Shown: positions 1 to 6,863 of the stretch, piece by piece
Layout: the number at the start of each line of letters is the position of its first letter
How positions within the stretch are numbered: the stretch's first letter is position 1
From: Intestinibacter sp.
GTDB taxonomy: Bacteria; Bacillota; Clostridia; Peptostreptococcales; Peptostreptococcaceae
Direction of reading: 5' to 3'
Assembly (NCBI RefSeq): GCF_022780145.1
Contig: NZ_JALEXO010000277.1
Span: forward strand, 1 to 19,018
DNA: 19,018 nucleotides
Translations under genes and position numbers: made by a program
Notes under the pieces: model-generated
What the model was told of the DNA's origin: nothing
The model's input: the letters and a program-made list of their open reading frames with translations, nothing else
The model's database searches: none

Positions 1-1217
1 GCAAGTCCCATATAACTAAACGGCTTTATAAATATTAAATCTAAGATTATATTTATAATTACAGCCAATGAAGAATTTATCATAGGTGTTTTGGTATCTC
101 CTAGTGAATAAAACCCTCTACTTAAAATCTCCTTGATAGCATAACCGATGACGCCTATAGCATATAATTTAAGCGCATTAGATGTCATTATAGTAGATTC
201 ACCGCTGAAGCTTCCCCTTTCTAAAAGAACTCTGACTATAGGCTCTGATAAAATTACGGCTCCAAAAGTTATCGGAACTACTACTAATAGTAGACAATTA
301 CTCGCTTTTACAATTATCTTTTTAAAGCTTTTTTTATCGTCATCATTTACAAATTGAGATAGCTTAGGGTATATAACTGTAATCAAAGAGGTCACAAATA
401 AAGCCACTACAAAATCATTTAGCCTAGAAGCGTAATTAAGAGCAGAAAGCTTACCATCGCCTAATGTACTTGCGAGTGCCTTATCCACATATACATTTAG
501 TTGACTCATAGCCACACCTATCATCATGGGTATGCTCAATTTGACCATTTTTAAAATCGACTCATCCTTTAAATTTACGTAGAATTTATATCGATATCCT
601 TTTTTATACATAAATGGAACTAATAATATAACCTGTCCTAAAAGACCTAATAAAGCCCCTATTGCCAAGTAATAGCTCCCATAGCTCACACTTAATAATA
701 TAGATATTATAATAACTATATTGTAGACAACACCTACTAAAGATGCTGGTAAATAGCTATCCTTAACCTGTAGGAAAGATGATTGAACCTTATTTAAAGA
801 TAAAAATAAAACTCCAAGCATCATAATACGCAAAAATTTAACTGCTAAATCGAATTTTTCACCTTCAAATCCAATTGCAAAAATTTTTATTATCTCTCCT
901 GCGAAAATTACACCCAATACAGCTACTATTATTGAAAATATAGATAAAATATTAAGTATATTATTAGTAAATTTAAGAGATGCTTCATCTCCCAAACGTT
1001 CTTTGGTATCGTAGTATACAGGAATATACATCATGTAAATTACTGATCCTACAATAGATATAATCAGCCCCGGAATATTCAATGTAAGTACAAATACATC
1101 CGCCACCATGCTTGTACCGTAGAAATTAGCTAATATAGTCTCTCTTAAAAATCCCAATATTCTAGACAACAAAGTTGCCATCATAATTATCACAGCATTT
1201 GTCGCGGTATTTGACAT
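1..1217 (-). CDS. murJ: Lipid II flippase MurJ (MviN family), C-terminus cut by window edge
   Basis: Polytopic membrane protein of the MOP/MATE superfamily that moves lipid-linked peptidoglycan precursor across the membrane. I translated this stretch by hand. It opens MSNTATNAVIIMMATLLSRI and runs about 405 codons without a stop to base 1, so roughly 100 of the usual ~510 residues are missing. MurJ-type signatures include RILGFLRE near residue 19, the central IPMMIGVAMSQLNVYVDKAL with ALNYASRL after it, and SRGFYSLGDTKTPM near the cut end. The ATG at 1217 is supported by GGGGAGG at 1226-1232, eight bases upstream. The LTA synthase terminator lies just before it, so it has its own promoter; TTGAAA with an 18-base gap to TATATA is a weak candidate. 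An O-antigen or Wzx-type flippase is the alternative, but the DKALAS/NYASRL and GDTKTPM motifs favour MurJ. Confidence 0.88.
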   Translation of the reverse strand, partial: MSNTATNAVIIMMATLLSRILGFLRETILANFYGTSMVADVFVLTLNIPGLIISIVGSVIYMMYIPVYYDTKERLGDEASLKFTNNILNILSIFSIIVAVLGVIFAGEIIKIFAIGFEGEKFDLAVKFLRIMMLGVLFLSLNKVQSSFLQVKDSYLPASLVGVVYNIVIIISILLSVSYGSYYLAIGALLGLLGQVILLVPFMYKKGYRYKFYVNLKDESILKMVKLSIPMMIGVAMSQLNVYVDKALASTLGDGKLSALNYASRLNDFVVALFVTSLITVIYPKLSQFVNDDDKKSFKKIIVKASNCLLLVVVPITFGAVILSEPIVRVLLERGSFSGESTIMTSNALKLYAIGVIGYAIKEILSRGFYSLGDTKTPMINSSLAVIINIILDLIFIKPFSYMGL

Positions 1218-1225
1218 ATATATTA

Positions 1226-1232
1226 CCTCCCC
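1226..1232 (-). promoter_or_regulatory. Ribosome binding site deciding the murJ start
   Basis: The minus strand reads GGGGAGG, followed by eight bases and then ATG at 1217. This fixes the start of the partial murJ gene. Confidence 0.75.
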
Positions 1233-1356
1233 TATTGCTAAATCACTTTATATATTTATTATTTAGTATACTTTTCAATTCTTTTATATTTTTACCAATT
1301 TGCTGAGTTTTATTCATTATATCTAATTAATATTAAATTTATTTTAAAAAATAGCT

Positions 1357-1391
1357 AAAAAGGGAATATCTGCTATATAGCAAATACTCCC
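1357..1391 (-). terminator. Rho-independent terminator of the LTA synthase gene
   Basis: On the minus strand a 12-bp stem (1380-1391 with 1362-1373, two G-U pairs) closes a six-base TATATA loop and is followed by a run of five T. It begins about 11 bases after the LTA synthase stop codon and separates it from murJ. Confidence 0.85.
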
Positions 1392-1401
1392 CCAGATTTA
1401 A

Positions 1402-3387
1402 TTATTTAGTTTGGCTGTATTTAAGTTCGTTAGACGAACTAAGTTCAGTATTATTACGACCTATTTGTTTGACAACTACAGTGTCTAAATTGTCGACATA
1501 ATCGATCTCTAATGTATTTGGATCTACGAATTTAGTATTTACTGCTTTTCCATTTGCATAAACTTTACTATTCACTGTAAAGTTCTTTCCTCTTAAAATA
1601 ATATTGTTTCCTTTAATATCGATGTTTTTTATCTCTATTTCGTCTAATCCCATCTTTATAGTATTTTTTTGTGGTTTTTCATCTTCATCTATATAATAGG
1701 ATTTTCCGAATAAAACATCGTATTCTATAAGATCTTGCATCTTAGAAAAATCTTTTTCATCCTTCATGTATGTGTTAAATCTTTCCATTGGACCGTATTT
1801 TAGTCCAGCTTCCTTCAACATAAGTGAGCTGTATTCATAAGATTCTATCTTATCTATGTCGTATTTTTCTATATCGTAATTTGCATAGAATGCAAATGGA
1901 GCCTTGTATTTATTTATATAAAAGTCATCTTGTCCAAAAACCTTTAAATTAGGCATATGATCAGAGTAGAATAAAATTATTGTATCTTCATCTCTTTTAT
2001 CTATCATGTCGACTAATTTCCCTACTAAATCATCGCTTCCATTTATTTGGTTTGCATAGTAGTAAATTTCATTTTCCATCTCTTTATCTAAAGTGCTAGT
2101 TACTTTTATAGGAAAATCGTAATTTTCGGCGTCTGTAGGATAGCTACTGTGTCCTTGAACACTTATTGTATATACCAAATCAGAGCCTTCAGTAGAATCT
2201 AAAGCCTTCTCTATATAATCAGCTAAAATAACATCCTTAACCCAATTTTTTTCATTTAACTCGTAATTATTCATATATTCTTTAGACGTAAAATCATCAA
2301 ATCCCAATTTAGCATAGGCATTGTTTCTGCTGTAAAAATTTCCCTGGAAATTATGTATTGCATGAGTTTCATAACCCTGTGAACCAAGAGTCGTAGCTAC
2401 AGAATTATAGTATTTACTCTTAAGTATTGTATTATAAGGTATCTCACCTGGAGTAAGATAATCTATATTATGTCCTGTCATAGACTCGAATTCAGTTCTC
2501 GCAGTTCCTCCTCCTGTAGTTGGAACATTTGCCATACCGCTAGTGTATAATTTGGTTAATTTTCTAAAGTTAGGTATCGGATCTTCGCTGAATTTTACCT
2601 CTTTAATCTCTGTTGGGTCCATAAAAGCCTCTAATTGCACGAATATAATATTAGGCTTAGATTGATTTAGCTCTCTGTTGTCCTCTGTTGCGGCTTTATC
2701 GACTCTTTCTTTAATTTTTTCTATATTTTCCTTTGAGTAATCGCTAGGCTTAGTTCTTATGTATTTTAAGCATGACTCTACAGTTGAATAAGTCAAGCCG
2801 TTACACTTATATGACTCAGCGATATCCCATTTTTTAAACCTCATTATATGCTGTGCTCTTTGATTTTTTACAGTTGAAAAAAAAACTACTGATACGACGA
2901 AAATCAACACAAAGTTAATTAATTTAAATCTCTTTGTATCAAAATCCAATCTATATAAAAACACTGCTATCACTAATAAAAACGCCAAGCATAATACGCC
3001 TAATATTATGACAGTTTTATTAATATACTTATCTGCTATAGACATAGCTTCACCTATTGAATACAAATCTGAAAAAGTAAGCGGCATACCCCTAACATTC
3101 ATCAAGAAGAAAGTTACTACTGATACTCCTAATATTACCAAGAATGATAAAAAATATACCATATATTTTCTTTTTGCGAAAAAAAATATTGATGTCAGCA
3201 TCAATATAAGCAAATAGTTTGCTAACACTACGCCTGGTGTTTTGATAAGCAATTCTACAACCTCAGCTAAGCTTCCTCTAAGGAAAAACTCTGTCGCAAA
3301 CACTAATACCAATCCACCGATTAACCATAGTAAAATTTGATGTTTTGTTTTACTATCTATTTTAAATATATCGTTTAATTTTTTCAA
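1402..3387 (-). CDS. LTA synthase family protein (phosphoglycerol transferase)
   Basis: Predicted polyglycerol-phosphate (or related teichoic/glycopolymer) synthase that transfers glycerol-phosphate from phosphatidylglycerol at the outer membrane face. About five N-terminal membrane segments (residues ~18-175) precede an extracellular sulfatase-fold domain (~244-560). Visible catalytic and metal residues by family alignment are E253 (QLEAF), T295 in GGGTARTEFE (nucleophile), H413 (QGHSSY) and D476-H477 (YSDHMPN). Residues ~583-661 form an extra beta-rich tail resembling an IPT/TIG-like fold, absent from classical LtaS. The start is TTG at 3387, with a GGGGGA ribosome site upstream. Promoter, leader and terminator are all visible, so it is monocistronic. 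The exact polymer made is unknown: Clostridia can make atypical LTAs, so no symbol is given. Confidence 0.9.
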   Translation of the reverse strand: MKKLNDIFKIDSKTKHQILLWLIGGLVLVFATEFFLRGSLAEVVELLIKTPGVVLANYLLILMLTSIFFFAKRKYMVYFLSFLVILGVSVVTFFLMNVRGMPLTFSDLYSIGEAMSIADKYINKTVIILGVLCLAFLLVIAVFLYRLDFDTKRFKLINFVLIFVVSVVFFSTVKNQRAQHIMRFKKWDIAESYKCNGLTYSTVESCLKYIRTKPSDYSKENIEKIKERVDKAATEDNRELNQSKPNIIFVQLEAFMDPTEIKEVKFSEDPIPNFRKLTKLYTSGMANVPTTGGGTARTEFESMTGHNIDYLTPGEIPYNTILKSKYYNSVATTLGSQGYETHAIHNFQGNFYSRNNAYAKLGFDDFTSKEYMNNYELNEKNWVKDVILADYIEKALDSTEGSDLVYTISVQGHSSYPTDAENYDFPIKVTSTLDKEMENEIYYYANQINGSDDLVGKLVDMIDKRDEDTIILFYSDHMPNLKVFGQDDFYINKYKAPFAFYANYDIEKYDIDKIESYEYSSLMLKEAGLKYGPMERFNTYMKDEKDFSKMQDLIEYDVLFGKSYYIDEDEKPQKNTIKMGLDEIEIKNIDIKGNNIILRGKNFTVNSKVYANGKAVNTKFVDPNTLEIDYVDNLDTVVVKQIGRNNTELSSSNELKYSQTK

Positions 3388-3473
3388 ATTTCTTCCCCCT
3401 CGTAATTATTTTTCCATATTTTACATAGAAATTTCTTGCTGACGGCGAACTCTAATCGTTGCAGTTAACATAA

Positions 3474-3488
3474 TGCTCTTTTTTGAGC
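3474..3488 (-). other. Small hairpin at the 5' end of the LTA synthase leader
   Basis: GCTC and GAGC arms flank an A-rich loop directly downstream of the predicted transcription start (~3489). The leader is about 100 bases long. The hairpin could protect the 5' end or be incidental; no known riboswitch fold is apparent. Confidence 0.35.
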
Positions 3489-3495
3489 TTATTTT

Positions 3496-3524
3496 ATTAT
3501 AAACCAACTGACATCAAATTTCAA
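3496..3524 (-). promoter_or_regulatory. SigA-type promoter of the LTA synthase gene
   Basis: The minus strand has TTGAAA (3519-3524), a 17-base spacer and a perfect TATAAT (3496-3501). The predicted start is near 3489, giving a leader of about 100 bases. Confidence 0.75.
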
Positions 3525-3545
3525 TTACATAAGTTATACGAATTC

Positions 3546-3562
3546 ATTACAATTTGCTTACA
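3546..3562 (-). promoter_or_regulatory. WalR-box-like direct repeat upstream of the LTA synthase promoter
   Basis: The minus strand reads TGTAAG, five bases, TGTAAT. It differs from the WalR consensus TGTWAH-N5-TGTWAH at one position. It ends 22 bases upstream of the -35 box. A further TGTAAT lies at 3524-3529, in register with the same 11-bp period. The consensus is known from Bacillus and Staphylococcus; its use here is inferred. Confidence 0.45.
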
Positions 3563-3572
3563 ATTTTGCAAT

Positions 3573-3596
3573 AAAAAATACTGCCCTCAAAGCAGT
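3573..3596 (-). terminator. Rho-independent terminator of the L,D-transpeptidase gene
   Basis: On the minus strand ACTGC and GCAGT arms (3592-3596, 3580-3584) enclose a seven-base loop and are followed by a run of T (3573-3578). A second GCAGTAT-type arm at 3617-3623 could compete for pairing. Confidence 0.65.
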
Positions 3597-3643
3597 CATA
3601 AGACCTAACTTTAAAAGCAGTATATTTACATAATTACCACAGA

Positions 3644-4912
3644 CTATTGTTGAGAATCTACAGCTTGATCATCTTCAGTTTCATCAATTGAATCATTTTC
3701 TACTGATGAATTGTCATCATTTATAACTTTATTGTCTAGTAAAGTTTGTTCTTGTTTATCTTCTTCAATAGTCTTTATTAATACACCATTTTGGTCAAAT
3801 TCATAAACAACACCATCTATTGTTTGTTTACCTGTAACCATAACACCATCTGTTCCTAGATAGTACATTTTTCCATCTATACTAGTCCAGCCAGTGTATA
3901 ATTTACCAGTTTTCTTGCCGAAATAATATCTATTTCCGCCTATTGTTCTCCAACCAGTACGTCTAACACCATCTGTTCCTAGATAGTATTTATTTCCATC
4001 TACAGTAACCCAACCAGTACGTTTTGCACCGTCTGTTCCTAAGTAGTAAGTTTTACCACCTATTGTAGACCAGCCAGTATATAATTTACCTGTTGTCTTA
4101 CCTAGATAGTAAGTCTTGCCACCTATTGTAGACCAACCAGTGTATAACTTACCTGTTGTCTTACCAAAGTAGTATTTATAGCTGCCTATTGTAGTCCATC
4201 CAGTACGTCTAGCACCATCTGTTCCTAAATAGTATTTATTTCCACCTATTGTTGCCCAACCAGTGTATAGTTTAGCAGTTGTCTTACCGAAATAGTAAGT
4301 TTTACCAGAAATAGTTGTCCAGCCTTTAGCTAGAGTACCATCAGATTTTCTATAGTATTTTTTACCATTTTCAGTGAACCAACCACTCTTTAATATTGTT
4401 ATATTGTAGTAGTTAGCTATATAATCATCTGAGTTTGATGTATTTTTTATTAAAACAACTGTTCCTATTGTTACTTGGTCAAATAACCATTCAACTTCAC
4501 TATTGTGCATTCTTATACAACCATGACTTACATTCTTACCGATAGATGATTCATCATTATTACCATGTATACCATAAGTACTTCCATAAGTTCCATTTAT
4601 ATTTAGCCCCATCCATCTTCTTCCTAGAGGATTTCTTGGGTCTCCTCCTGGTATATTTCCTTTGTAAAATGGTCTATCTACAATTTTATTTACAATAGTA
4701 GTTTTACATTGTGGTGTAGGTGTACTTGCTTTTCCTGTAGCACATCTAAATTCTTTAACTAGAGTATAGTTTACATAATAATTTAATGTATTTTTCTTAG
4801 TATTTACAATTATCATGTGTTTAGATGCTGCATTACTTATTGGAGCAGTACCTGTTAGCAAAATTATCGCTGAGAAAAGTACAATAAAAAACTTTTTAAA
4901 TGCATTCTTCAT
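3644..4912 (-). CDS. Secreted L,D-transpeptidase (YkuD) with ten CW-binding repeats
   Basis: Predicted extracellular enzyme that forms 3-3 peptidoglycan cross-links or attaches proteins to the wall. A signal peptide covers residues ~1-29. The YkuD domain (~32-156) carries H116 (YGIHGNND) and the catalytic motif SHGCIRMH with C132. Residues 177-380 are ten CW_binding_1-type repeats of 20-21 residues (GWxTIxGKxYYLG pattern). Their ligand could be choline or another wall polymer and cannot be read from sequence. The acidic tail (~381-422) is low complexity. The ATG at 4912 has a strong G-run ribosome site (GGGGGG) upstream. A terminator follows the stop. A perfect WalR-type box lies about 105 bases before the start. 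Catalytic-domain-first followed by repeats is a plausible order for a self-anchoring wall enzyme. Confidence 0.93.
   Translation of the reverse strand: MKNAFKKFFIVLFSAIILLTGTAPISNAASKHMIIVNTKKNTLNYYVNYTLVKEFRCATGKASTPTPQCKTTIVNKIVDRPFYKGNIPGGDPRNPLGRRWMGLNINGTYGSTYGIHGNNDESSIGKNVSHGCIRMHNSEVEWLFDQVTIGTVVLIKNTSNSDDYIANYYNITILKSGWFTENGKKYYRKSDGTLAKGWTTISGKTYYFGKTTAKLYTGWATIGGNKYYLGTDGARRTGWTTIGSYKYYFGKTTGKLYTGWSTIGGKTYYLGKTTGKLYTGWSTIGGKTYYLGTDGAKRTGWVTVDGNKYYLGTDGVRRTGWRTIGGNRYYFGKKTGKLYTGWTSIDGKMYYLGTDGVMVTGKQTIDGVVYEFDQNGVLIKTIEEDKQEQTLLDNKVINDDNSSVENDSIDETEDDQAVDSQQ
3773..4384 (-). repeat. Array of ten 60-63-bp coding repeats (CW-binding units)
   Basis: The units fall into two types: 20-residue units ending TDGxRRT-like and 21-residue units ending KTTGKLYT-like. 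Two neighbouring units start with the identical block GWSTIGGKTYYLG, and their DNA is nearly the same. This points to recent unit duplication or gene conversion. Confidence 0.85.
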
Positions 4913-4941
4913 ACTCTTTTTCCCCCCTTTCTTACATTAAT

Positions 4942-4950
4942 ATATTACCA
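4942..4950 (-). promoter_or_regulatory. Possible extended -10 promoter of the L,D-transpeptidase gene
   Basis: The minus strand reads TGGTAATAT, an extended -10 pattern, about 30 bases before the start codon. The -35 region (TGGGAA) is poor, so this would depend on an activator or on the extended -10 element. Confidence 0.35.
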
Positions 4951-5017
4951 CATTTGAAAAAAATTCCCATAATTTTTTTTAAAAAATAGGTTAAAAAATT
5001 GTTACTATTATTTAGTA

Positions 5018-5034
5018 TGTAACTAATTTGTAAT
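5018..5034 (+). promoter_or_regulatory. Perfect WalR-consensus direct repeat upstream of the L,D-transpeptidase gene
   Basis: The plus strand reads TGTAAC, TAATT, TGTAAT, an exact match to TGTWAH-N5-TGTWAH. It lies in the gap before the L,D-transpeptidase gene, in opposite orientation to it. WalR controls cell-wall enzymes in Bacillus and Staphylococcus; its role here is inferred. Confidence 0.45.
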
Positions 5035-5063
5035 AACGCTATATACTATATTATCAATTTGTT

Positions 5064-5501
5064 TTATATTATGTGATATGATATCAAAGAAACAATGATT
5101 CCAGCCATACAATTGCCTATAAAAACTCCTGTAAAAGCCTCTACAACTCTCATTCTAAGTATAGATGCAATAGCAGCTGCAGTCCATGTTCCAGTTGTAG
5201 GAAGTGGTATCCCTACAAATAAAATTATACCAACTAGAGACATAGCCTTCATCTTCTTCATGCTATTCTCTATTTTGCGGTCTATTTTGTTAAGTAAGCC
5301 AATAAGTATTTTCTTATCTCTCATGAATTTAACAATATGTCTATAAGTCAGTACCAAAGGAATTGAAACTAATGTCGAACCCACGACACTGGCTATATAT
5401 ACACCTATTGGATTTAAATTCATAGCAATCCCTATTGGAATTGCACCCCTAAGTTCCGTCACAGGAATCATAGATAAAATTAAAATTTTTAAATAGTCCA
5501 A
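5064..5501 (-). CDS. Small multidrug-export family membrane protein (COG2426 / PF06695)
   Basis: A 145-residue integral membrane protein of a family named small multi-drug exporter; the transport function is not well proven. It shows the family signatures TELRGAIPIG (15-24) and GIPLPTTGTW (97-106). There are about four hydrophobic segments (1-27, 32-52, 87-112, 122-143) and a basic loop rich in Lys/Arg at ~60-85. The length is normal for the family. The start is TTG at 5501, justified by AGGAGGA at 5507-5513, five bases upstream. No clear terminator separates it from the L,D-transpeptidase or from galE upstream, so partial cotranscription is possible. A TATAAT upstream (~5550) lacks a convincing -35. 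Confidence 0.85.
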   Translation of the reverse strand: MDYLKILILSMIPVTELRGAIPIGIAMNLNPIGVYIASVVGSTLVSIPLVLTYRHIVKFMRDKKILIGLLNKIDRKIENSMKKMKAMSLVGIILFVGIPLPTTGTWTAAAIASILRMRVVEAFTGVFIGNCMAGIIVSLISYHII

Positions 5502-5645
5502 ATGAATCCTCCTAATAATTGCTCTATGTAAATTTCACAAAACTTGATTACGTATTATAATATATATCATATTTTTAACTTATTTTGTATATTTTAAACC
5601 TAAAGATTTCTTAAATTTTATTATTTATTATAACAAATTTCGACT

Positions 5646-6662
5646 TTACAATGATTTATATCCATTTGGATTTTTACTTTGCCAATTCCAAGAATCTCTG
5701 CACATTTTATCTATATCGTATTTTGCTACCCATCCAAGCTCTCTCTCTGCCTTAGTCGGATCTGCATAACACATCGCTATATCCCCAGCTCTTCTACCTA
5801 CTATTTTATATGGAATTTTGACTCCACTTGCTTTTTCAAATGCTTTAACTAAATCAAGTACGCTATAACCCCTACCTGTGCCTAGATTATAAGTAACAAG
5901 CCCTGGATTTTGATTTAATTTTTCAAGAGCTCTAACATGTCCTACAGCCAAATCGACTACATGTATATAATCTCTAACTCCGGTTCCATCAGGAGTATCG
6001 TAGTCATCCCCAAATACACTTAGCTCTTTTAATTGGCCTATTGCCACCTTAGTTATATAAGGCATTAAATTGTTAGGAATTCCATTTGGTTCTTCACCTA
6101 TCTTGCCGCTTTCATGAGCCCCAATAGGATTGAAATATCTAAGTATAGCTACATTAAAATCCTTGTTGACCTTGCAAATATCTCTGAGAATATCTTCTAT
6201 CATTAACTTTGTATTACCATAAGGATTTGTCGTTGATAGAGGGAAATCCTCTTTTATTGGGCAAGATTTTGGACTTCCATATACAGTAGCAGATGAACTA
6301 AATACAAATTTATCCACATTAAATTCTCTCATAAGCTCTAAAACTGTTATTGTATTTACTAAATTATTATTATAGTAATCGAGCGGTTTTTGAACAGATT
6401 CTCCAACAGCCTTAAGTGCGGCAAAATGTATTACTGCATCTATTTTATTTTCTTCAAAAATTTTTCTAAGTTTTTCTTGATCTCTCGTATCTATGTCGTA
6501 AAATTTAACTTGTTTCCCAGTAATTTCTTTTATTCTATCAATTACAACAGAACTACTGTTACATAGATTATCAGCAATAATTACTTCGTACCCCTCGTTT
6601 AACAATTCAACAGCAGTGTGGCTTCCTATATATCCAGCACCACCGGTAACCAAAATATTCAC
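5646..6662 (-). CDS. galE: UDP-glucose 4-epimerase
   Basis: Interconverts UDP-glucose and UDP-galactose (possibly also the N-acetyl forms) with NAD+, supplying sugars for surface polymers. It is an extended short-chain dehydrogenase with Rossmann motif GGAGYIGSH at residues 7-15, SSSATVYG with the catalytic Ser at ~124, and YGNTK giving Y148 and K152. The preferred start is GTG at 6662. GGGAGGG at 6671-6677 sits eight bases upstream and the resulting 338 residues match the standard GalE length. The longer reading frame from an ATG at 6710 adds 16 unrelated residues and lacks a ribosome site. A promoter is visible upstream. The neighbouring envelope genes suggest a role in glycopolymer synthesis rather than galactose catabolism, since no galK or galT is present. 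Confidence 0.94.
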   Translation of the reverse strand: MNILVTGGAGYIGSHTAVELLNEGYEVIIADNLCNSSSVVIDRIKEITGKQVKFYDIDTRDQEKLRKIFEENKIDAVIHFAALKAVGESVQKPLDYYNNNLVNTITVLELMREFNVDKFVFSSSATVYGSPKSCPIKEDFPLSTTNPYGNTKLMIEDILRDICKVNKDFNVAILRYFNPIGAHESGKIGEEPNGIPNNLMPYITKVAIGQLKELSVFGDDYDTPDGTGVRDYIHVVDLAVGHVRALEKLNQNPGLVTYNLGTGRGYSVLDLVKAFEKASGVKIPYKIVGRRAGDIAMCYADPTKAERELGWVAKYDIDKMCRDSWNWQSKNPNGYKSL

Positions 6663-6670
6663 TTTGTAAT

Positions 6671-6677
6671 CCCTCCC
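6671..6677 (-). promoter_or_regulatory. Ribosome binding site fixing the galE GTG start
   Basis: GGGAGGG on the minus strand, eight bases before GTG at 6662. It rules out the upstream ATG at 6710 as the main start. Confidence 0.75.
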
Positions 6678-6727
6678 AATATTTTTTATATTTATCAAAA
6701 GTATAAACATACTTTTCTACATTTTAT

Positions 6728-6756
6728 AAAATATCATACTTAATAAGTTTAATCAA
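6728..6756 (-). promoter_or_regulatory. Likely galE promoter with extended -10
   Basis: The minus strand has TTGATT (6751-6756), a 17-base spacer ending in TGA, and TATTTT (6728-6733). The TG one base before the -10 hexamer fits an extended -10 promoter. Confidence 0.5.
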
Positions 6757-6782
6757 CAAATGATATTGCTAAAATTTCCCAT

Positions 6783-6832
6783 AAAAAGGAACTGTTTCAT
6801 AAATATTTTAATAATTTTATGCGACAGTTCCC
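6783..6832 (-). terminator. Rho-independent terminator of the SH3b protein gene
   Basis: On the minus strand GGAACTGT (6824-6831) pairs with ACAGTTCC (6788-6795). An inner CATAAA/TTTATG helix extends the stem, and five T follow. Confidence 0.8.
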
Positions 6833-6863
6833 CCAATTATCTTACCTATATTATTTAAAATTT

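Noticed and set aside
3430..3470. ECF sigma-type promoter (AAC...CGTC) in the LTA synthase leader
   Set aside because: The spacing between the AAC-like and CGTC-like parts is about 13 or 19 bases, not the usual 16-17, and a good SigA-type promoter lies just upstream.
3578..3623. Alternative hairpin near the L,D-transpeptidase terminator, suggesting a riboswitch-like choice
   Set aside because: The competing arm lies downstream of the coding region, where no leader control applies; a repeated GCAGT is enough to explain it.
5095..5346. Plus-strand reading frame of 83 codons
   Set aside because: It is antisense to the COG2426 gene, which has family motifs and a good ribosome site.
6663..6710. 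N-terminal extension of GalE from the ATG at 6710
   Set aside because: There is no ribosome site, it carries a non-family sequence, and it covers the GalE ribosome site; the GTG start gives the standard length.
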